Shown one piece after another: positions 8,014 to 17,267 of a DNA stretch of 41,987 nucleotides. The stretch covers positions 1 through 41,987 of the forward strand of contig CAZTTG010000052.1 of assembly GCA_964615935.1 (NCBI GenBank), read 5' to 3'. A model generated the notes under the pieces. It searched no databases and had not been told where the DNA came from. It was given only the letters and a program-made list of their open reading frames with translations. The position numbers and the translations under genes are program-made. Origin of the DNA: CAZTTG01 sp964615935 (lineage in GTDB: Bacteria; Planctomycetota; UBA1135; GCA-002686595). How positions within the stretch are numbered: position 1 is the stretch's first letter; every line of letters begins with the position of its first letter.

Positions 8014-11000
8014 CGACCAACGAGACGGCCGCCGAGATCCCCGCGGCCCCCTCCGCACCCGCCCTCGACGTCCGCTATCTGGGCGTCCTTCTCTGCTTCG
8101 TGCTGTCGGGCTTCGCGGCCCTGCTCTACCAGACCGCCTGGATGCGCGAGTTCTCCATCGTCTTCGGCACCTCCGAGCTGGCGGTGGCCGCGGTGCTGGC
8201 CTCCTACATGGCCGGCCTGGCGCTGGGGGCGGCGGTGGCCGGCCGCTTCGCGAGGCGCGTGCGCCGGCCGATCCTGGTGTACGGGCTGCTCGAGCTGGGG
8301 GTCGCCCTGGGAGCGCTGGCCGTGCCGCTGGGGCTGTACCTGGCGCGGACCCTGCTGGTGGCCGTGCTGGGAGGCCAGGCCGAGCTCCCCGACTCCGGCG
8401 GCCTGATGCAGCCGCTGTTCTACCTGGCGAGCGCCTTCCTCGTGGTGCTCGTGCCCACCGCCTGCATGGGCGCCACCCTGCCCCTGCTCGCGCGGCACGC
8501 TGTGCGGCGCGAGGAGCAGATCGGCGGCCGGGTGGGGACGCTCTACGCCCTCAACACCGCGGGGGCCGTGCTGGGCACCCTGGTGGCCGCCTTCATTCTC
8601 CTGCCCTCGCTGGGGCTGGGCGCCACGGTGCTGGTGGGCGTGGCGGTCAACGCCGTGGTCTTCGGCATCGCCGCCCTGCTGGCGCGGGGCGAGCCGGCCC
8701 CGGGGGCCGCGGCCCCACGATCCACGGGAGCCGACGCCTCCGACCGGCTTCGCGAGCCCGCCACCGCCGGAACGACGGGCGCCGGGATCGCCACCTGGAT
8801 CCTGCCCCTGATGCTCCTGTCGGGGGCCGTCTCCTTCACCTACGAGGTGCTCTGGACGCGCCTCCTGGGGCACCTGCTGGGCGCCAGCGTCTACGCCTTC
8901 GCCACCATGCTGGCCAGCTTCCTGGCGGGCATCGCCATCGGGAGCGCCGTCGCGGCCTGGCTGGCCCGCAACCGCGGCTGGTCCTGGGTGGGCTTCCTGT
9001 TGGCGCAGCTCGGGACCGCGGGCTTGTCGGTCGTGATCTGGCGGCGCCTCGGTACCCTGCCCGAGTGGGCGCGGGAGTGGGGCGTGGGCGAGCACGCGGG
9101 GCTGTGGACCAACGCCGCCGTGGCCGCGGTCCTGCTCCTTCCCGCCACCCTCTGCATCGGCGCCACCTTCCCCTTCGCCCTGCGCATCCTGGCGCGCGAC
9201 GAGGAGGACGCCGGGCCGGCCGCCGCGCGGGTCTACTCCTGGAACACGGTGGGGGCCATCTGCGGAGCGATCCTGGCCGGCTTCTTCGTGATCCCGGCCC
9301 TGGGCTTCGCCGACACCGCCCGGCTGGCGGTGATGGTCAACCTGCTGCTGGCCCTGGCCACCGGGTTGCTGCTCCTCGCGCGCCGCTCGTTCGTTCCCCT
9401 GGCGGTGGCCGGAGTCGCCGCCCTGGCGGGCCTGCTGGCCTTCCGCCCGGCCATGCCCGAGGGCCTGCTCCGGATGTCGCCCTTCCGGGCCCTGCCGGCG
9501 GAGGGGAACCTCGTCTTCTCGGCCGTGGGGCGCACGGCGGCGGTGCTGGTGCTCGAGCGCGACGGCCACTTCGACGTCCGCTGCAACGGCCTGCCCGAGG
9601 CCGAGGTCGCGCCGCGCGGCGCGCCCCCCTTCGGACGGCAGACCCACGCCTGGCTCACCGCCCTGCCCGTGCTGGCGCGGCCAGCGGCGCGCTCGATGCT
9701 CGTGATCGGCTTCGGCGGGGGGGTGTCCATCGAGGGCGTGTCGCCCACGGTGCGGGAGATCGACTCCGTGGAGCTGGAGCCGGAGGTGATCGAGGCCAAC
9801 CGCGTGATCGCCGACCGGCGCCTGAAGGACCCGCTGAAGGACCCGCGGCTGAACCTGGTCCTCAACGACGCGCGCGGGGCGCTGTCCCTGACCGACGAGC
9901 GCTGGGACGCCATCGTGTCGCAGCCCTCCCACCCCTGGACCGCGGGGGCCTCCCACCTCTACACGCGCGAGTTCATGCGCCAGGTGAGCGACCACCTGGA
10001 GGAGAAGGGGGTCTTCGTGCAGTGGCTCTCCACCCACTTCGTCGACGAGGAGCTCTTCAAGACCGTGGGGGCCACCTTGATGGACGTGTTCGAGAACGTC
10101 CGCCTGTACCGGCCGATCCCCACCATGCTGGTGTTCCTGGCGTCGGACGGTCCCCTGAACCCCGAGCACGAGCTGGCCGTCACCGGCGAGCCGATCGCCT
10201 CGGCTCCCGAGCACTTCGGCAAGCTGGGCATCAACGACGTCAACGACCTGGTCGCCGCCTTCGTCCTGGACCACGCCGGTCTGGAGAAGCTGTGCGCCGG
10301 GGCACCGATCAACACCGACGACGACAACCGGCTGGCCATGCGCGCGCCGCGCCTCCTGAACCGGCCCCTGAGGGCACAGGGTACGGACGCGCTCCTGCTG
10401 CCGCTCGATCCACTGCTCGACCCGGCGAGCGAGCTCAACCAGGACAAGGACCTGATCCTCGACCAGCTGTACCTGGTGCGCCGGATGGCCCAGATGAGCG
10501 GCTACCAGCAGGTGGGCGGCTTCGTTCGCGCCCTGCGGCTCGCCAAGGCCATGCCCGATTCCGGCGCCAAGCAGCTCGCCTTCTACGCGCTCTACACGGT
10601 CAACACCCACATGGTCGACGCCAGCGAGGTCGACGATCAGTGGCAGAAGGCCTGGCAGGCGCGCGACAAGGCGTACGAGGTCGACCGCTACAACCGGGAC
10701 GCCCGCTTCGCCTACCTGGAGCCCCGGATCATGCTCCTCCTGGAGGAGAACCCCGAGCTCGCCCTGGTCGCCCTGGCCGACGCCCTCCCCGACCCGGAAC
10801 GGGCCGTGGTGCGGGCCATGCTCGCCGGGCAGAAGGGGGACTGGCGGAAGATCGAGGAGATGGACCCGGTCCTCGCCCAGGCCCAGCCGCGGGCCCTCTG
10901 CTACCAGACCGCCTGTCGGGTGCGGGCGAGCTGGCGCATCCAGAAGAGCCAGGCCGAGAACGACCGCTCCCCGGCCGTCGAGGCCCTGCAGATCGTCGAC

Positions 11001-11345
11001 CGCGCCCTGGCCATCGAGCCCGACCCGTGGACCTTCCTCGTGCGACTGGGTGCGGCCGACCAGGCCGGGCGCGTCCAGGCCATGCTCGAGACCGCCAACG
11101 ACCTGGGGCGCTTCCTGAGCCCGCAGGGCCTCCGCAAGGGGACCAACCCGGCCGCGCGCCAGATGATCCGCGACAGCCTGAGGGACTACTACCTGCAGCG
11201 GCGATTCGGCCGGCTGGCGCGCAATCCCAACGTCTCCCAGGAGCGCGTGCAGGAGGTCGTGGGCAAGCTCACCCAGCTCGTCCAGATTCCCCTGGAGGCG
11301 CAGCCGGCCCACGACCACGAGGGGGACGGAACCGGCGGCCAGTAG
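8010..11345 (+). CDS. Fused multi-pass membrane / spermidine-synthase-like protein
   Basis: An 1111-residue protein. Residues ~20-470 contain more than ten hydrophobic segments (for example FVLSGFAALLYQTAWMREFS), typical of the MFS-like half of 'fused MFS/spermidine synthase' proteins. Residues ~480-790 form a Rossmann methyltransferase-type domain: VIGFGGGVS (G567-G571) is the nucleotide loop, followed by SVELEPEVIEANR with the ribose-binding acid. Where true aminopropyl transferases have a catalytic Asp, this protein has IVSQPSHPWTAGASHLYTREF, a form common in the fused family whose substrate is mostly unknown. The last ~320 residues are helical and TPR-like. Spermidine synthesis should not be assumed. 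It is translationally coupled to the small lipoprotein and converges on the aldehyde dehydrogenase gene with only 12 bp between. Confidence 0.8.
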   Translation: MTTNETAAEIPAAPSAPALDVRYLGVLLCFVLSGFAALLYQTAWMREFSIVFGTSELAVAAVLASYMAGLALGAAVAGRFARRVRRPILVYGLLELGVALGALAVPLGLYLARTLLVAVLGGQAELPDSGGLMQPLFYLASAFLVVLVPTACMGATLPLLARHAVRREEQIGGRVGTLYALNTAGAVLGTLVAAFILLPSLGLGATVLVGVAVNAVVFGIAALLARGEPAPGAAAPRSTGADASDRLREPATAGTTGAGIATWILPLMLLSGAVSFTYEVLWTRLLGHLLGASVYAFATMLASFLAGIAIGSAVAAWLARNRGWSWVGFLLAQLGTAGLSVVIWRRLGTLPEWAREWGVGEHAGLWTNAAVAAVLLLPATLCIGATFPFALRILARDEEDAGPAAARVYSWNTVGAICGAILAGFFVIPALGFADTARLAVMVNLLLALATGLLLLARRSFVPLAVAGVAALAGLLAFRPAMPEGLLRMSPFRALPAEGNLVFSAVGRTAAVLVLERDGHFDVRCNGLPEAEVAPRGAPPFGRQTHAWLTALPVLARPAARSMLVIGFGGGVSIEGVSPTVREIDSVELEPEVIEANRVIADRRLKDPLKDPRLNLVLNDARGALSLTDERWDAIVSQPSHPWTAGASHLYTREFMRQVSDHLEEKGVFVQWLSTHFVDEELFKTVGATLMDVFENVRLYRPIPTMLVFLASDGPLNPEHELAVTGEPIASAPEHFGKLGINDVNDLVAAFVLDHAGLEKLCAGAPINTDDDNRLAMRAPRLLNRPLRAQGTDALLLPLDPLLDPASELNQDKDLILDQLYLVRRMAQMSGYQQVGGFVRALRLAKAMPDSGAKQLAFYALYTVNTHMVDASEVDDQWQKAWQARDKAYEVDRYNRDARFAYLEPRIMLLLEENPELALVALADALPDPERAVVRAMLAGQKGDWRKIEEMDPVLAQAQPRALCYQTACRVRASWRIQKSQAENDRSPAVEALQIVDRALAIEPDPWTFLVRLGAADQAGRVQAMLETANDLGRFLSPQGLRKGTNPAARQMIRDSLRDYYLQRRFGRLARNPNVSQERVQEVVGKLTQLVQIPLEAQPAHDHEGDGTGGQ

Positions 11346-11357
11346 TCTCCCCGTCCG

Positions 11358-12797
11358 CTACCGCTCGCCCTCTCGCGTGCGCACCACCATGAGCCGCGGC
11401 TCGGAGAGGTGCTCGACGGCCCAGCGAACGCCCTCGCGGCCCAGGCCGCTCTCCTTGACCCCGCCGTAGGGCATCTGGTCGGCGCGCCAGGAGGGGATGT
11501 CGCCGATGATCACCCCGCCCACCTCGAGCCGGTCCCAGGCTCGCTGGGCGCGGTAGAGGTCGCGGGTGAAGACGCCCGCCTGCAGGCCGAAGCGGCTGGC
11601 GTTGACCTCCTCCAGGGCGGCGTCGAAGTCGCGGAAGGAGCCCAGCACCGCCACCGGGCCGAAGGCCTCCTCGCAGGAGACCGGCTCGTCGGCGGGCACG
11701 CCCTCGAGCAGGGTGGCCTCCACCAGGGCGCCCTCGCGGCCCCCGCCGCAGAGCAGGCGCGCCCCGCGATCCACGGCCGAGCCGATCCAGGACTCGAGCC
11801 GCGCCGCGTCGCCCTCCGAGATCACCGGGCCGATGAAGGTCGACTCCTCCCGCGGATCGCCGGCCTTCAGCGCGCCCGTCGCGGCCACCAGCTTCTCCCT
11901 GAGCTCGTCCAGGATCGACTCGTGGGCCAGGATGCGCTGCACGCTGATGCAGCTCTGGCCGGACTGGTAGAACGCGCCGATGACGAGGCGCTCCACGGCG
12001 TCGTCCACGTCGGCGTCCTCGTCGATCACGCAGGCGGCGTTCCCGCCCAGCTCGAGCACCACCGCCTTGCGGCCGGCCCGGCGCTTGAGCTCCCAGCCCA
12101 CCTCGGCCGAGCCGGTGAAGGAGAGCAGCTTCAGGCGCTCGTCCTCGCTGAAGAGCCGGGCCCCCTCGCGCGGGCAGGGGAGGATGGAGAAGGCCCCCTG
12201 CGGGAGCTCGGTCTCGGCCAGCACCTCGCCGATCTGCAGCGCGCCGACCGGCGTGTAGGAGGCCGGCTTGAGCACGAAGGGGCAGCCGGCGGCGATGGCC
12301 GGGGCGATCTTGTGGGCCGCCAAGTTGAGGGGAAAGTTGAAGGGCGAGATGAAGGAGCAGGGGCCGATGGGCACGCGCTTGAGGAAGGCGGCGTAGCCCT
12401 CGGTGCGCGGAACGCGGCCGAGGTCCATGATCTCCCCGCCGGCGCGCACCGACTCCTCGGCGGCGATGCGGAAGGTGTCGATCAGGCGGTCCACCTCCCC
12501 GCGGCTGTCGCGGATGGGCTTGCCGGCCTCGACGCACAGGGAGAGGGCCAGCTCCTCGCGGCGCTCGGTGAAGCGCGCGGCGCAGTGCTCCAGGATGGCC
12601 TGGCGGCGGTGGGCCGGCAGCTCGGCCATGGGCCGGGCCGCGCGGGCGGCCAGCTCGATGGCCCGGTCGATGGCCGCCTCGTCGGCGCGGGCCACTCGCG
12701 TCGCCACCTCGCCGGTGTGCTTGTCGCGGACCTCGAGGTCGGCGTTGGGGGCGAGGGGCTGCGAGCCCAGGTAGTAGGGATAGGACTTCTCGAGCAC
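11358..12797 (-). CDS. NAD(P)-dependent aldehyde dehydrogenase
   Basis: A 479-residue member of the aldehyde dehydrogenase superfamily, normal in length. Visible landmarks are FNFPLN with N154, LKPAS with cofactor lysine K177, FTGSAEVG, LELGGNA with general base E249, and GQSCISVQR with nucleophile C283. The C-terminal EEAFGPVAVL segment is also typical. The enzyme oxidises an aldehyde to an acid; the substrate cannot be told from sequence, though the sequence style recalls lactaldehyde/GapN-like branches. The start is GTG at 12797, supported by AGGAGG six bases upstream. The alcohol dehydrogenase gene lies upstream on the same strand 55 bp away, so a joint alcohol-to-acid path is possible. 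Confidence 0.9.
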   Translation of the reverse strand: MLEKSYPYYLGSQPLAPNADLEVRDKHTGEVATRVARADEAAIDRAIELAARAARPMAELPAHRRQAILEHCAARFTERREELALSLCVEAGKPIRDSRGEVDRLIDTFRIAAEESVRAGGEIMDLGRVPRTEGYAAFLKRVPIGPCSFISPFNFPLNLAAHKIAPAIAAGCPFVLKPASYTPVGALQIGEVLAETELPQGAFSILPCPREGARLFSEDERLKLLSFTGSAEVGWELKRRAGRKAVVLELGGNAACVIDEDADVDDAVERLVIGAFYQSGQSCISVQRILAHESILDELREKLVAATGALKAGDPREESTFIGPVISEGDAARLESWIGSAVDRGARLLCGGGREGALVEATLLEGVPADEPVSCEEAFGPVAVLGSFRDFDAALEEVNASRFGLQAGVFTRDLYRAQRAWDRLEVGGVIIGDIPSWRADQMPYGGVKESGLGREGVRWAVEHLSEPRLMVVRTREGER

Positions 12798-12852
12798 GGC
12801 TGACCTCCTGGCGGGGTGGAGCCGCGAGGCTAACGCCGCGCGGGCGGCCCTG

Positions 12853-13848
12853 TCAGGCCCCGAGGTCCGGAAGCAGCACGGCCGCGCCCCGGACGCGGCC
12901 CTCGCGCAGGGCCTGCAGGGCGTCGTTGGCCCCCTCCAGCGGGAAGGCCGTGGTCTCGGTGCGCACCGGGATGCGCGGCGCCAGGGCCAGGAACTCCTCG
13001 CCGTCGCGCCGGGTGAGGTTGGCCACCGAGCGCAGGCTGCGCTCGCCCCACAGCAGGTGATAGGGGAAGGCCGGGATCTCGCTCATGTAGATGCCGGCGC
13101 AGACCACCGTCCCGCCCCGGGTCACGACGCGCAGGGCCTCGGGCACGAGAGACCCCACCGGGGCGAAGAGGATCGCCGCGTCGAGCTCCTCGGGCGGGCT
13201 CTCGCCCGAGGCGCCAGCCCACTCGGCCCCCAGCTCTCGGGCGAAGGCCTGGCCCTCGTCGTCGCCCTCCCGGGTGAAGGCGAAGACCCGCCGGCCCTGG
13301 TGCCGGGCCACCTGGGCCACGATGTGCGCGGCGGCGCCGAAGCCGTAGAGGCCCAGCCGCTCGGCCTGGCCCGCGGCCACCAGGGAGCGGTAGCCGATGA
13401 GGCCCGCGCAGAGCAGCGGCGCCGCCTCCTGGTCCGCCAGCCCTTCGCCGAGGCGGAAACAGTAGCGCTGGTCGGCCACGGCGTACTCGGCGAAGCCGCC
13501 GTCGCGGTCGTAGCCGGTGAAACGCGCCTCGCCGCAGAGGTTCTCGCTTCCCTCGCGGCAGAAGCGGCAGCGCCCGCAGGTCCAGCCCAGCCAGGGCACG
13601 CCGACCCGGTCTCCGAGCGCGAAGCGATCGACGCCCGCGCCCAGCTCCTCGACCCTCCCGATGATTTCGTGCCCCGGCACCAGCGGCAGCCTGGGCTGGT
13701 CGAGCTCCCCGTCGAGGATGTGCAGGTCGGTGCGGCACACGGCGCAGGCCGCCACCCGCAGCAGGACCTCGCCCGGCCCGGGCCGGGGTCGCGCGATCTC
13801 GAGCGGCTCGAGCGGCCGTCCCGCGGCCTGAAGGACCATCGCGCGCAT
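12853..13848 (-). CDS. Zinc-binding alcohol dehydrogenase family protein
   Basis: A 331-residue medium-chain dehydrogenase. Catalytic zinc ligands C38 and H60-E61 (VPGHEIIG) and structural zinc cysteines 91, 94, 97 and 105 (WTCGRCRFCREGSENLC) are all present. The nucleotide-binding loop is degenerate (LGLYGFGAAAHIVAQVA). The WxGWTCGxCxxC form and length match the short subgroup of zinc alcohol dehydrogenases of ~330 residues. ATG at 13848 is chosen because upstream codons are shadow sequence of fabI; ATG at 13839 is possible. It lies 13 bp downstream of fabI on the same strand and is probably co-transcribed. Substrate unknown. Confidence 0.88.
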   Translation of the reverse strand: MRAMVLQAAGRPLEPLEIARPRPGPGEVLLRVAACAVCRTDLHILDGELDQPRLPLVPGHEIIGRVEELGAGVDRFALGDRVGVPWLGWTCGRCRFCREGSENLCGEARFTGYDRDGGFAEYAVADQRYCFRLGEGLADQEAAPLLCAGLIGYRSLVAAGQAERLGLYGFGAAAHIVAQVARHQGRRVFAFTREGDDEGQAFARELGAEWAGASGESPPEELDAAILFAPVGSLVPEALRVVTRGGTVVCAGIYMSEIPAFPYHLLWGERSLRSVANLTRRDGEEFLALAPRIPVRTETTAFPLEGANDALQALREGRVRGAAVLLPDLGA

Positions 13849-13861
13849 GACGCCTGCCTGC

Positions 13862-14638
13862 TCAGAGAACGGGCACCCCCATGATGTTGTAGCCGGAGTC
13901 GACGTAGAGGGTGCTCCCGGTGATGCCCCGGCTCTGGCGGCTGCACAGGAAGCGGCAGACGTCGCCCACCTCATCGGCCTCCACGTTGCGCCGCAGGGGA
14001 GCGTTGGCCTGGATGTGGTCCAGGATGCGCCGGAAGCCGGGGACGCCCGAGGCCGAGAGCGTGCGGATGGGGCCGGCGCTGATGGCGTTGACGCGGATGC
14101 CCAGGGGACCCAGGTCGTGGGCCAGGTAGCGCACGCTGGCCTCCAGCGCGGCCTTGGCGATGCCCATCACGTTGTAGTTCTTCACCACCCGCTCGCCGCC
14201 GATGTAGGAGAGGGTGACCATCGAGCCCTCGCGCCCCTCCATCAGGTGCATGGCGCGCCGCGCCAGGGCCGTCAGCGAGTAGGCCGAGATCTCGTGGGCC
14301 TGCATGTAGCCGTCCTTGGAGGTGTGATAGAAGTCACCCTCCAGCTCCTCGCGCCGGGCGTAGGCGATGGCGTGCACCAGGGCGTCCAGGTGGCCGAACT
14401 CCTCGCGCAGCCGGTCGAAGACCCGGTTGATCTTCTCGGGCTCGGTGACGTCGCAGGGCAGCACGATCGATTCCGGCAGATCCCGGGCCAGCTCGGTGAC
14501 GGTCTCCTTCAGACGCGCGCCGGCGTAGGTGAGGGCCAGGCGCATGCCCGCCTGGGACAGGGACTGGGCGCAGCCCCAGGCGATCGAGCGCCGGTTGGCC
14601 ACGCCGAAGATGACGCCGGTCTTGCCTTCGAGGTCCAT
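13862..14638 (-). CDS. fabI: Enoyl-[acyl-carrier-protein] reductase (NADH)
   Basis: A 258-residue short-chain dehydrogenase of the FabI type. It reduces the enoyl-ACP double bond in the last step of each fatty-acid elongation cycle, in the cytoplasm. The diagnostic FabI glycine pattern GVANRRSIAWG is near the N-terminus. The catalytic set is Y145, Y155 and K162 (YNVMGIAK), with the SAGPIRTLSASGV substrate loop after it. Length and C-terminus (TLYVDSGYNIMG) are normal for the family. It leads a minus-strand group with the alcohol and aldehyde dehydrogenases, and a plausible promoter lies at 14708-14735. Confidence 0.95.
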   Translation of the reverse strand: MDLEGKTGVIFGVANRRSIAWGCAQSLSQAGMRLALTYAGARLKETVTELARDLPESIVLPCDVTEPEKINRVFDRLREEFGHLDALVHAIAYARREELEGDFYHTSKDGYMQAHEISAYSLTALARRAMHLMEGREGSMVTLSYIGGERVVKNYNVMGIAKAALEASVRYLAHDLGPLGIRVNAISAGPIRTLSASGVPGFRRILDHIQANAPLRRNVEADEVGDVCRFLCSRQSRGITGSTLYVDSGYNIMGVPVL

Positions 14639-14972
14639 TTCCTGCCGATCGCCGTTGGGTTTCGCGGTCTGCCCGCGGTGGGGGAGGGGTGCCTTCCGGG
14701 GCTCCGGATCCTAGCGCTCGTCGGTGAGGGGGCAATGCCCTGCCGGGAGCGGAATCGCGGCCCGCCCCTGGGAAGATCGGGCCGGCCGCGGAGCCCCGGG
14801 GCGCGATCGCTGGCGCCGGGCGGGAGCGAGCCCTACCCTCCACCCAGCCCGCCCGGATCCGCTACCTCCCGGTGAATACGGGGCCGGCGGACCGGTACCC
14901 CTCTCAAGCCGCGCCGCCCGCTGCCTCCGGGGCGGGCGCCGCGCCTGAAAACCCGCCTGCCGAGGAGTTCTG
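14639..14972. other. Divergent intergenic region between fabI and the NfeD-like gene
   Basis: 334 bp without a credible gene. It contains the candidate fabI promoter at 14708-14740 and, at its right end, a GAGGAG ribosome binding site for the NfeD-like gene. I could not identify a clear promoter for the rightward operon. Confidence 0.5.
14708..14740 (-). promoter_or_regulatory. Candidate fabI promoter with overlapping palindrome
   Basis: On the minus strand TTGCCC (14735-14730) and TAGGAT (14713-14708) are separated by 16 bp and lie about 70 bp before the fabI ATG. GGGCA-N-TGCCC (14730-14740) forms an 11-base palindrome covering the -35 hexamer, a position where a repressor could act. Seen by eye only. 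Confidence 0.4.
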
Positions 14973-15545
14973 ATGCTCGCCCTCTTCACCGGATTCGACA
15001 TGGAGACCCTCTACTTCGTATCCGCCGTGGTCGGGGGAGCGCTGCTGATCATCCAGCTCGTGCTCTCCATCTTCACCGGTGGGGCCGACGCCGACTTCGA
15101 CGTCGACGTGGACGTCGATGCCGACCTGGACGGCGCCGAGGGCGCCGGCGGCATCAGCTTCAGGACGGTGGTGGCATTCGTCACGTTCTTCGGCATAGCC
15201 GGCATGGGGTGTACCCAGGCCGGCGTGGGTCCATTCCTCACCCTGCTGGCGGCGGTGGCGGCCGGGGGCTCGGCCTTCTGGCTCACGGGCCTCCTGATGG
15301 CCCAGCTCTACCGCATGCAGTCCTCCGGTACGGTGAGGATCGGGAACGCCGTCGGCACCGAGGGGAAGGTGTACCTGAAGATACCGGGCCGGAAGAAGGG
15401 CGCCGGCAAGGTGACCATCCCCATCCAGGGTCGAACCATGGAGTATCGCGCCATCACCGCCGGGTCCGAGCTGCCGACCGGTGCGCTGTGCCGCGTCACG
15501 GCCATTCACCCGCCCAGCACCCTCGAGGTGGAGGCGCTCGACTGA
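14973..15545 (+). CDS. NfeD-like membrane protein
   Basis: A 190-residue protein with hydrophobic segments at about 12-34, 62-80 and 86-112. An unusual run of alternating Asp/Val (DFDVDVDVDADLDG, residues 41-54) lies between the first two. Residues ~120-190 form an OB-fold-like domain (GTEGKVYLKI, VTIPIQGRTMEYRAI, PPSTLEVEAL) as in short NfeD proteins such as YuaF. NfeD proteins are encoded next to SPFH proteins and help organise membrane microdomains; here the flotillin gene follows after 39 bp. GAGGAG precedes the ATG at 14973. ATG at 15000 is less likely because it would remove the lead to the first helix. Confidence 0.8.
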   Translation: MLALFTGFDMETLYFVSAVVGGALLIIQLVLSIFTGGADADFDVDVDVDADLDGAEGAGGISFRTVVAFVTFFGIAGMGCTQAGVGPFLTLLAAVAAGGSAFWLTGLLMAQLYRMQSSGTVRIGNAVGTEGKVYLKIPGRKKGAGKVTIPIQGRTMEYRAITAGSELPTGALCRVTAIHPPSTLEVEALD

Positions 15546-15584
15546 ACAAGCCCGGACCGGAGCTCTCAAGAAGGGACGAGTAAT

Positions 15585-17267
15585 ATGAGCACTGCATCGA
15601 CGATTCTGGGCCTGGCCCCGCTCCAGGGCGCCGAAGGAGGCATCCCCTGGGGGGGCCTGGCGATCATCGCCGCCGTCCTGTTCATCCTCAGCATCGGGAT
15701 GATGGTGATAGCGCGCTACAAGCGCTGTCCCTCCAACAAGGTGCTGGTGATCTACGGCAAGGTGGGCAAGGAGCGCTCGGCCCAGACGCTGCACGGCGGC
15801 GGCAAGCTGGTGTGGCCCCTCTTCCAGGCCTACGACTACCTGAGCCTGGACCCCATGCAGATCGAGGTCCCCCTGACCGCGGCGCTCTCCCGCGAGAACA
15901 TCCGCGTCAACGTGCCCTCCTTCTTCACGGTGGCGGTGGGCACCGACCCCGAGACCATGGACAACGCCGCCATCCGCCTGCTGGGCCTGTCCAACGACGA
16001 GATCGAGAAGCAGGCCCTGGACATCATCTTCGGACAGCTCCGCCAGGTGATCGCCTCCATGACCATCGAGTCGATCAACCGCGACCGGGACGTCTTCCTG
16101 TCCAGCATCCAGACCAACCTGGAGCCCGAGCTGGAGAAGATCGGCCTGGTCCTGATCAACGTCAACATCACCGACATCACCGACGAGTCGGGCTACATCG
16201 AGGCCCTGGGCCGCAAGGCCGCCAGCGAGGCCGTGCAGCAGGCCGAGATCGACGTGGCCGAGCAGGTCAAGCGCGGCCGCATCGGGGTGGCCCAGGCCGA
16301 TCGGGACCGCGAGGTCGAGGTGGCGGTGGCCACCAAGGACAAGGAGATCGGCACCAAGGACGCCGAGCGCGAGATGGCGGTCAAGGTGGCCGACCTCGAG
16401 AAGGAGCGCAACGTCGGCGAGCAGCGGGCGGGCTTCGGCCAGGAGGTGCAGGTCAAGGAGGCCGAGCGCCAGATGCGCATCGAGGTGGCGGCCGCCAACG
16501 CCACCGCCGTCACCGGCGAGAACGAATCCCAGGGGGTCATCGCCGACTCGGAGGCCGCCCTGCAGGTCACGCGGGCCGAGGCCTACGCCCTGGGCGAGTC
16601 CAGGAAGCGCCAGGCCGAGGCGCAGGTGCTCGAGGCCCAGTACAAGGCCGAGACCATCGCCGCCCAGGCCAACGCCGAGAAGGTCGAGGCCCAGCAGCGG
16701 GCCCAGCTCGCGGCGCCCGCCCGCGCCCAGAAGGCCCGGATCGAGGTCGAGGCCTCGGCCGAGGCGGAGAAGATGAAGCGCGAGGCCGGCGGCCGGGCCG
16801 AGGCCAACGTGATCGAGGCCGAGGCCGATGCCAAGGCCATCTTCGCCAGGCTCGAGGCCCAGGCCCGCGGCGAGTACGAGATCCTGGCCAAGAAGGGCGA
16901 GGGTCTGCGCACCATCGTCGAGGGTTGCGGCGGCGCCGAGCAGGCCTTCCCGCTCCTGGTGCTCGAGCACCTGGACCACCTGGCGGAGGCCGCCTCCACG
17001 GCCATCTCGAACATCAAGTTCGACAAGGTCACCGTCTGGGACGGCGGCAGCGGCCAGGGCGGCGCCAGCGGTTTCCTGCGCGGGCTGGGCCAGGCGGTCC
17101 CCCCGCTCATGGACGTCATGCGCAGCATCGGCGGGGTCGAGCTGCCCGAGTACTTCGGGCGGATGTGCGAGATCGCCGAGGACGGCAAGGAGAAGGCCGA
17201 CGAGGCCGGGGAGGAGGAGGAGGCCGAGCAGGCCGCCGAGAAGGCCGCCGACTCCGAGGCGGAGTAG
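15585..17267 (+). CDS. Flotillin-family (SPFH/band 7) membrane scaffold protein
   Basis: A 560-residue protein. It has one N-terminal membrane segment (about 22-44) and then an SPFH domain (KRCPSNKVLVIYGKVG through INVNITDITDESGYIEALG, ~46-210). A long Ala/Glu-rich coiled coil (~210-430) with the EA-repeat character of flotillins follows. The C-terminal domain ends in a very acidic tail. Flotillins assemble into membrane-bound scaffolds that organise lipid and protein domains. The upstream NfeD-like gene and the strong hairpin after the stop show a two-gene operon like yuaF-floT of Bacillus. AAGGGACGAG serves as ribosome binding site. Confidence 0.9.
   Translation: MSTASTILGLAPLQGAEGGIPWGGLAIIAAVLFILSIGMMVIARYKRCPSNKVLVIYGKVGKERSAQTLHGGGKLVWPLFQAYDYLSLDPMQIEVPLTAALSRENIRVNVPSFFTVAVGTDPETMDNAAIRLLGLSNDEIEKQALDIIFGQLRQVIASMTIESINRDRDVFLSSIQTNLEPELEKIGLVLINVNITDITDESGYIEALGRKAASEAVQQAEIDVAEQVKRGRIGVAQADRDREVEVAVATKDKEIGTKDAEREMAVKVADLEKERNVGEQRAGFGQEVQVKEAERQMRIEVAAANATAVTGENESQGVIADSEAALQVTRAEAYALGESRKRQAEAQVLEAQYKAETIAAQANAEKVEAQQRAQLAAPARAQKARIEVEASAEAEKMKREAGGRAEANVIEAEADAKAIFARLEAQARGEYEILAKKGEGLRTIVEGCGGAEQAFPLLVLEHLDHLAEAASTAISNIKFDKVTVWDGGSGQGGASGFLRGLGQAVPPLMDVMRSIGGVELPEYFGRMCEIAEDGKEKADEAGEEEEAEQAAEKAADSEAE

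Noticed and set aside
7698..11318. Long open frame of 1206 codons on the minus strand
   Set aside because: It lies fully antisense to the fused membrane protein and reads as His/Gly/Gln/Glu-rich low-complexity sequence, as expected from third-position GC bias. No ribosome site or motif.
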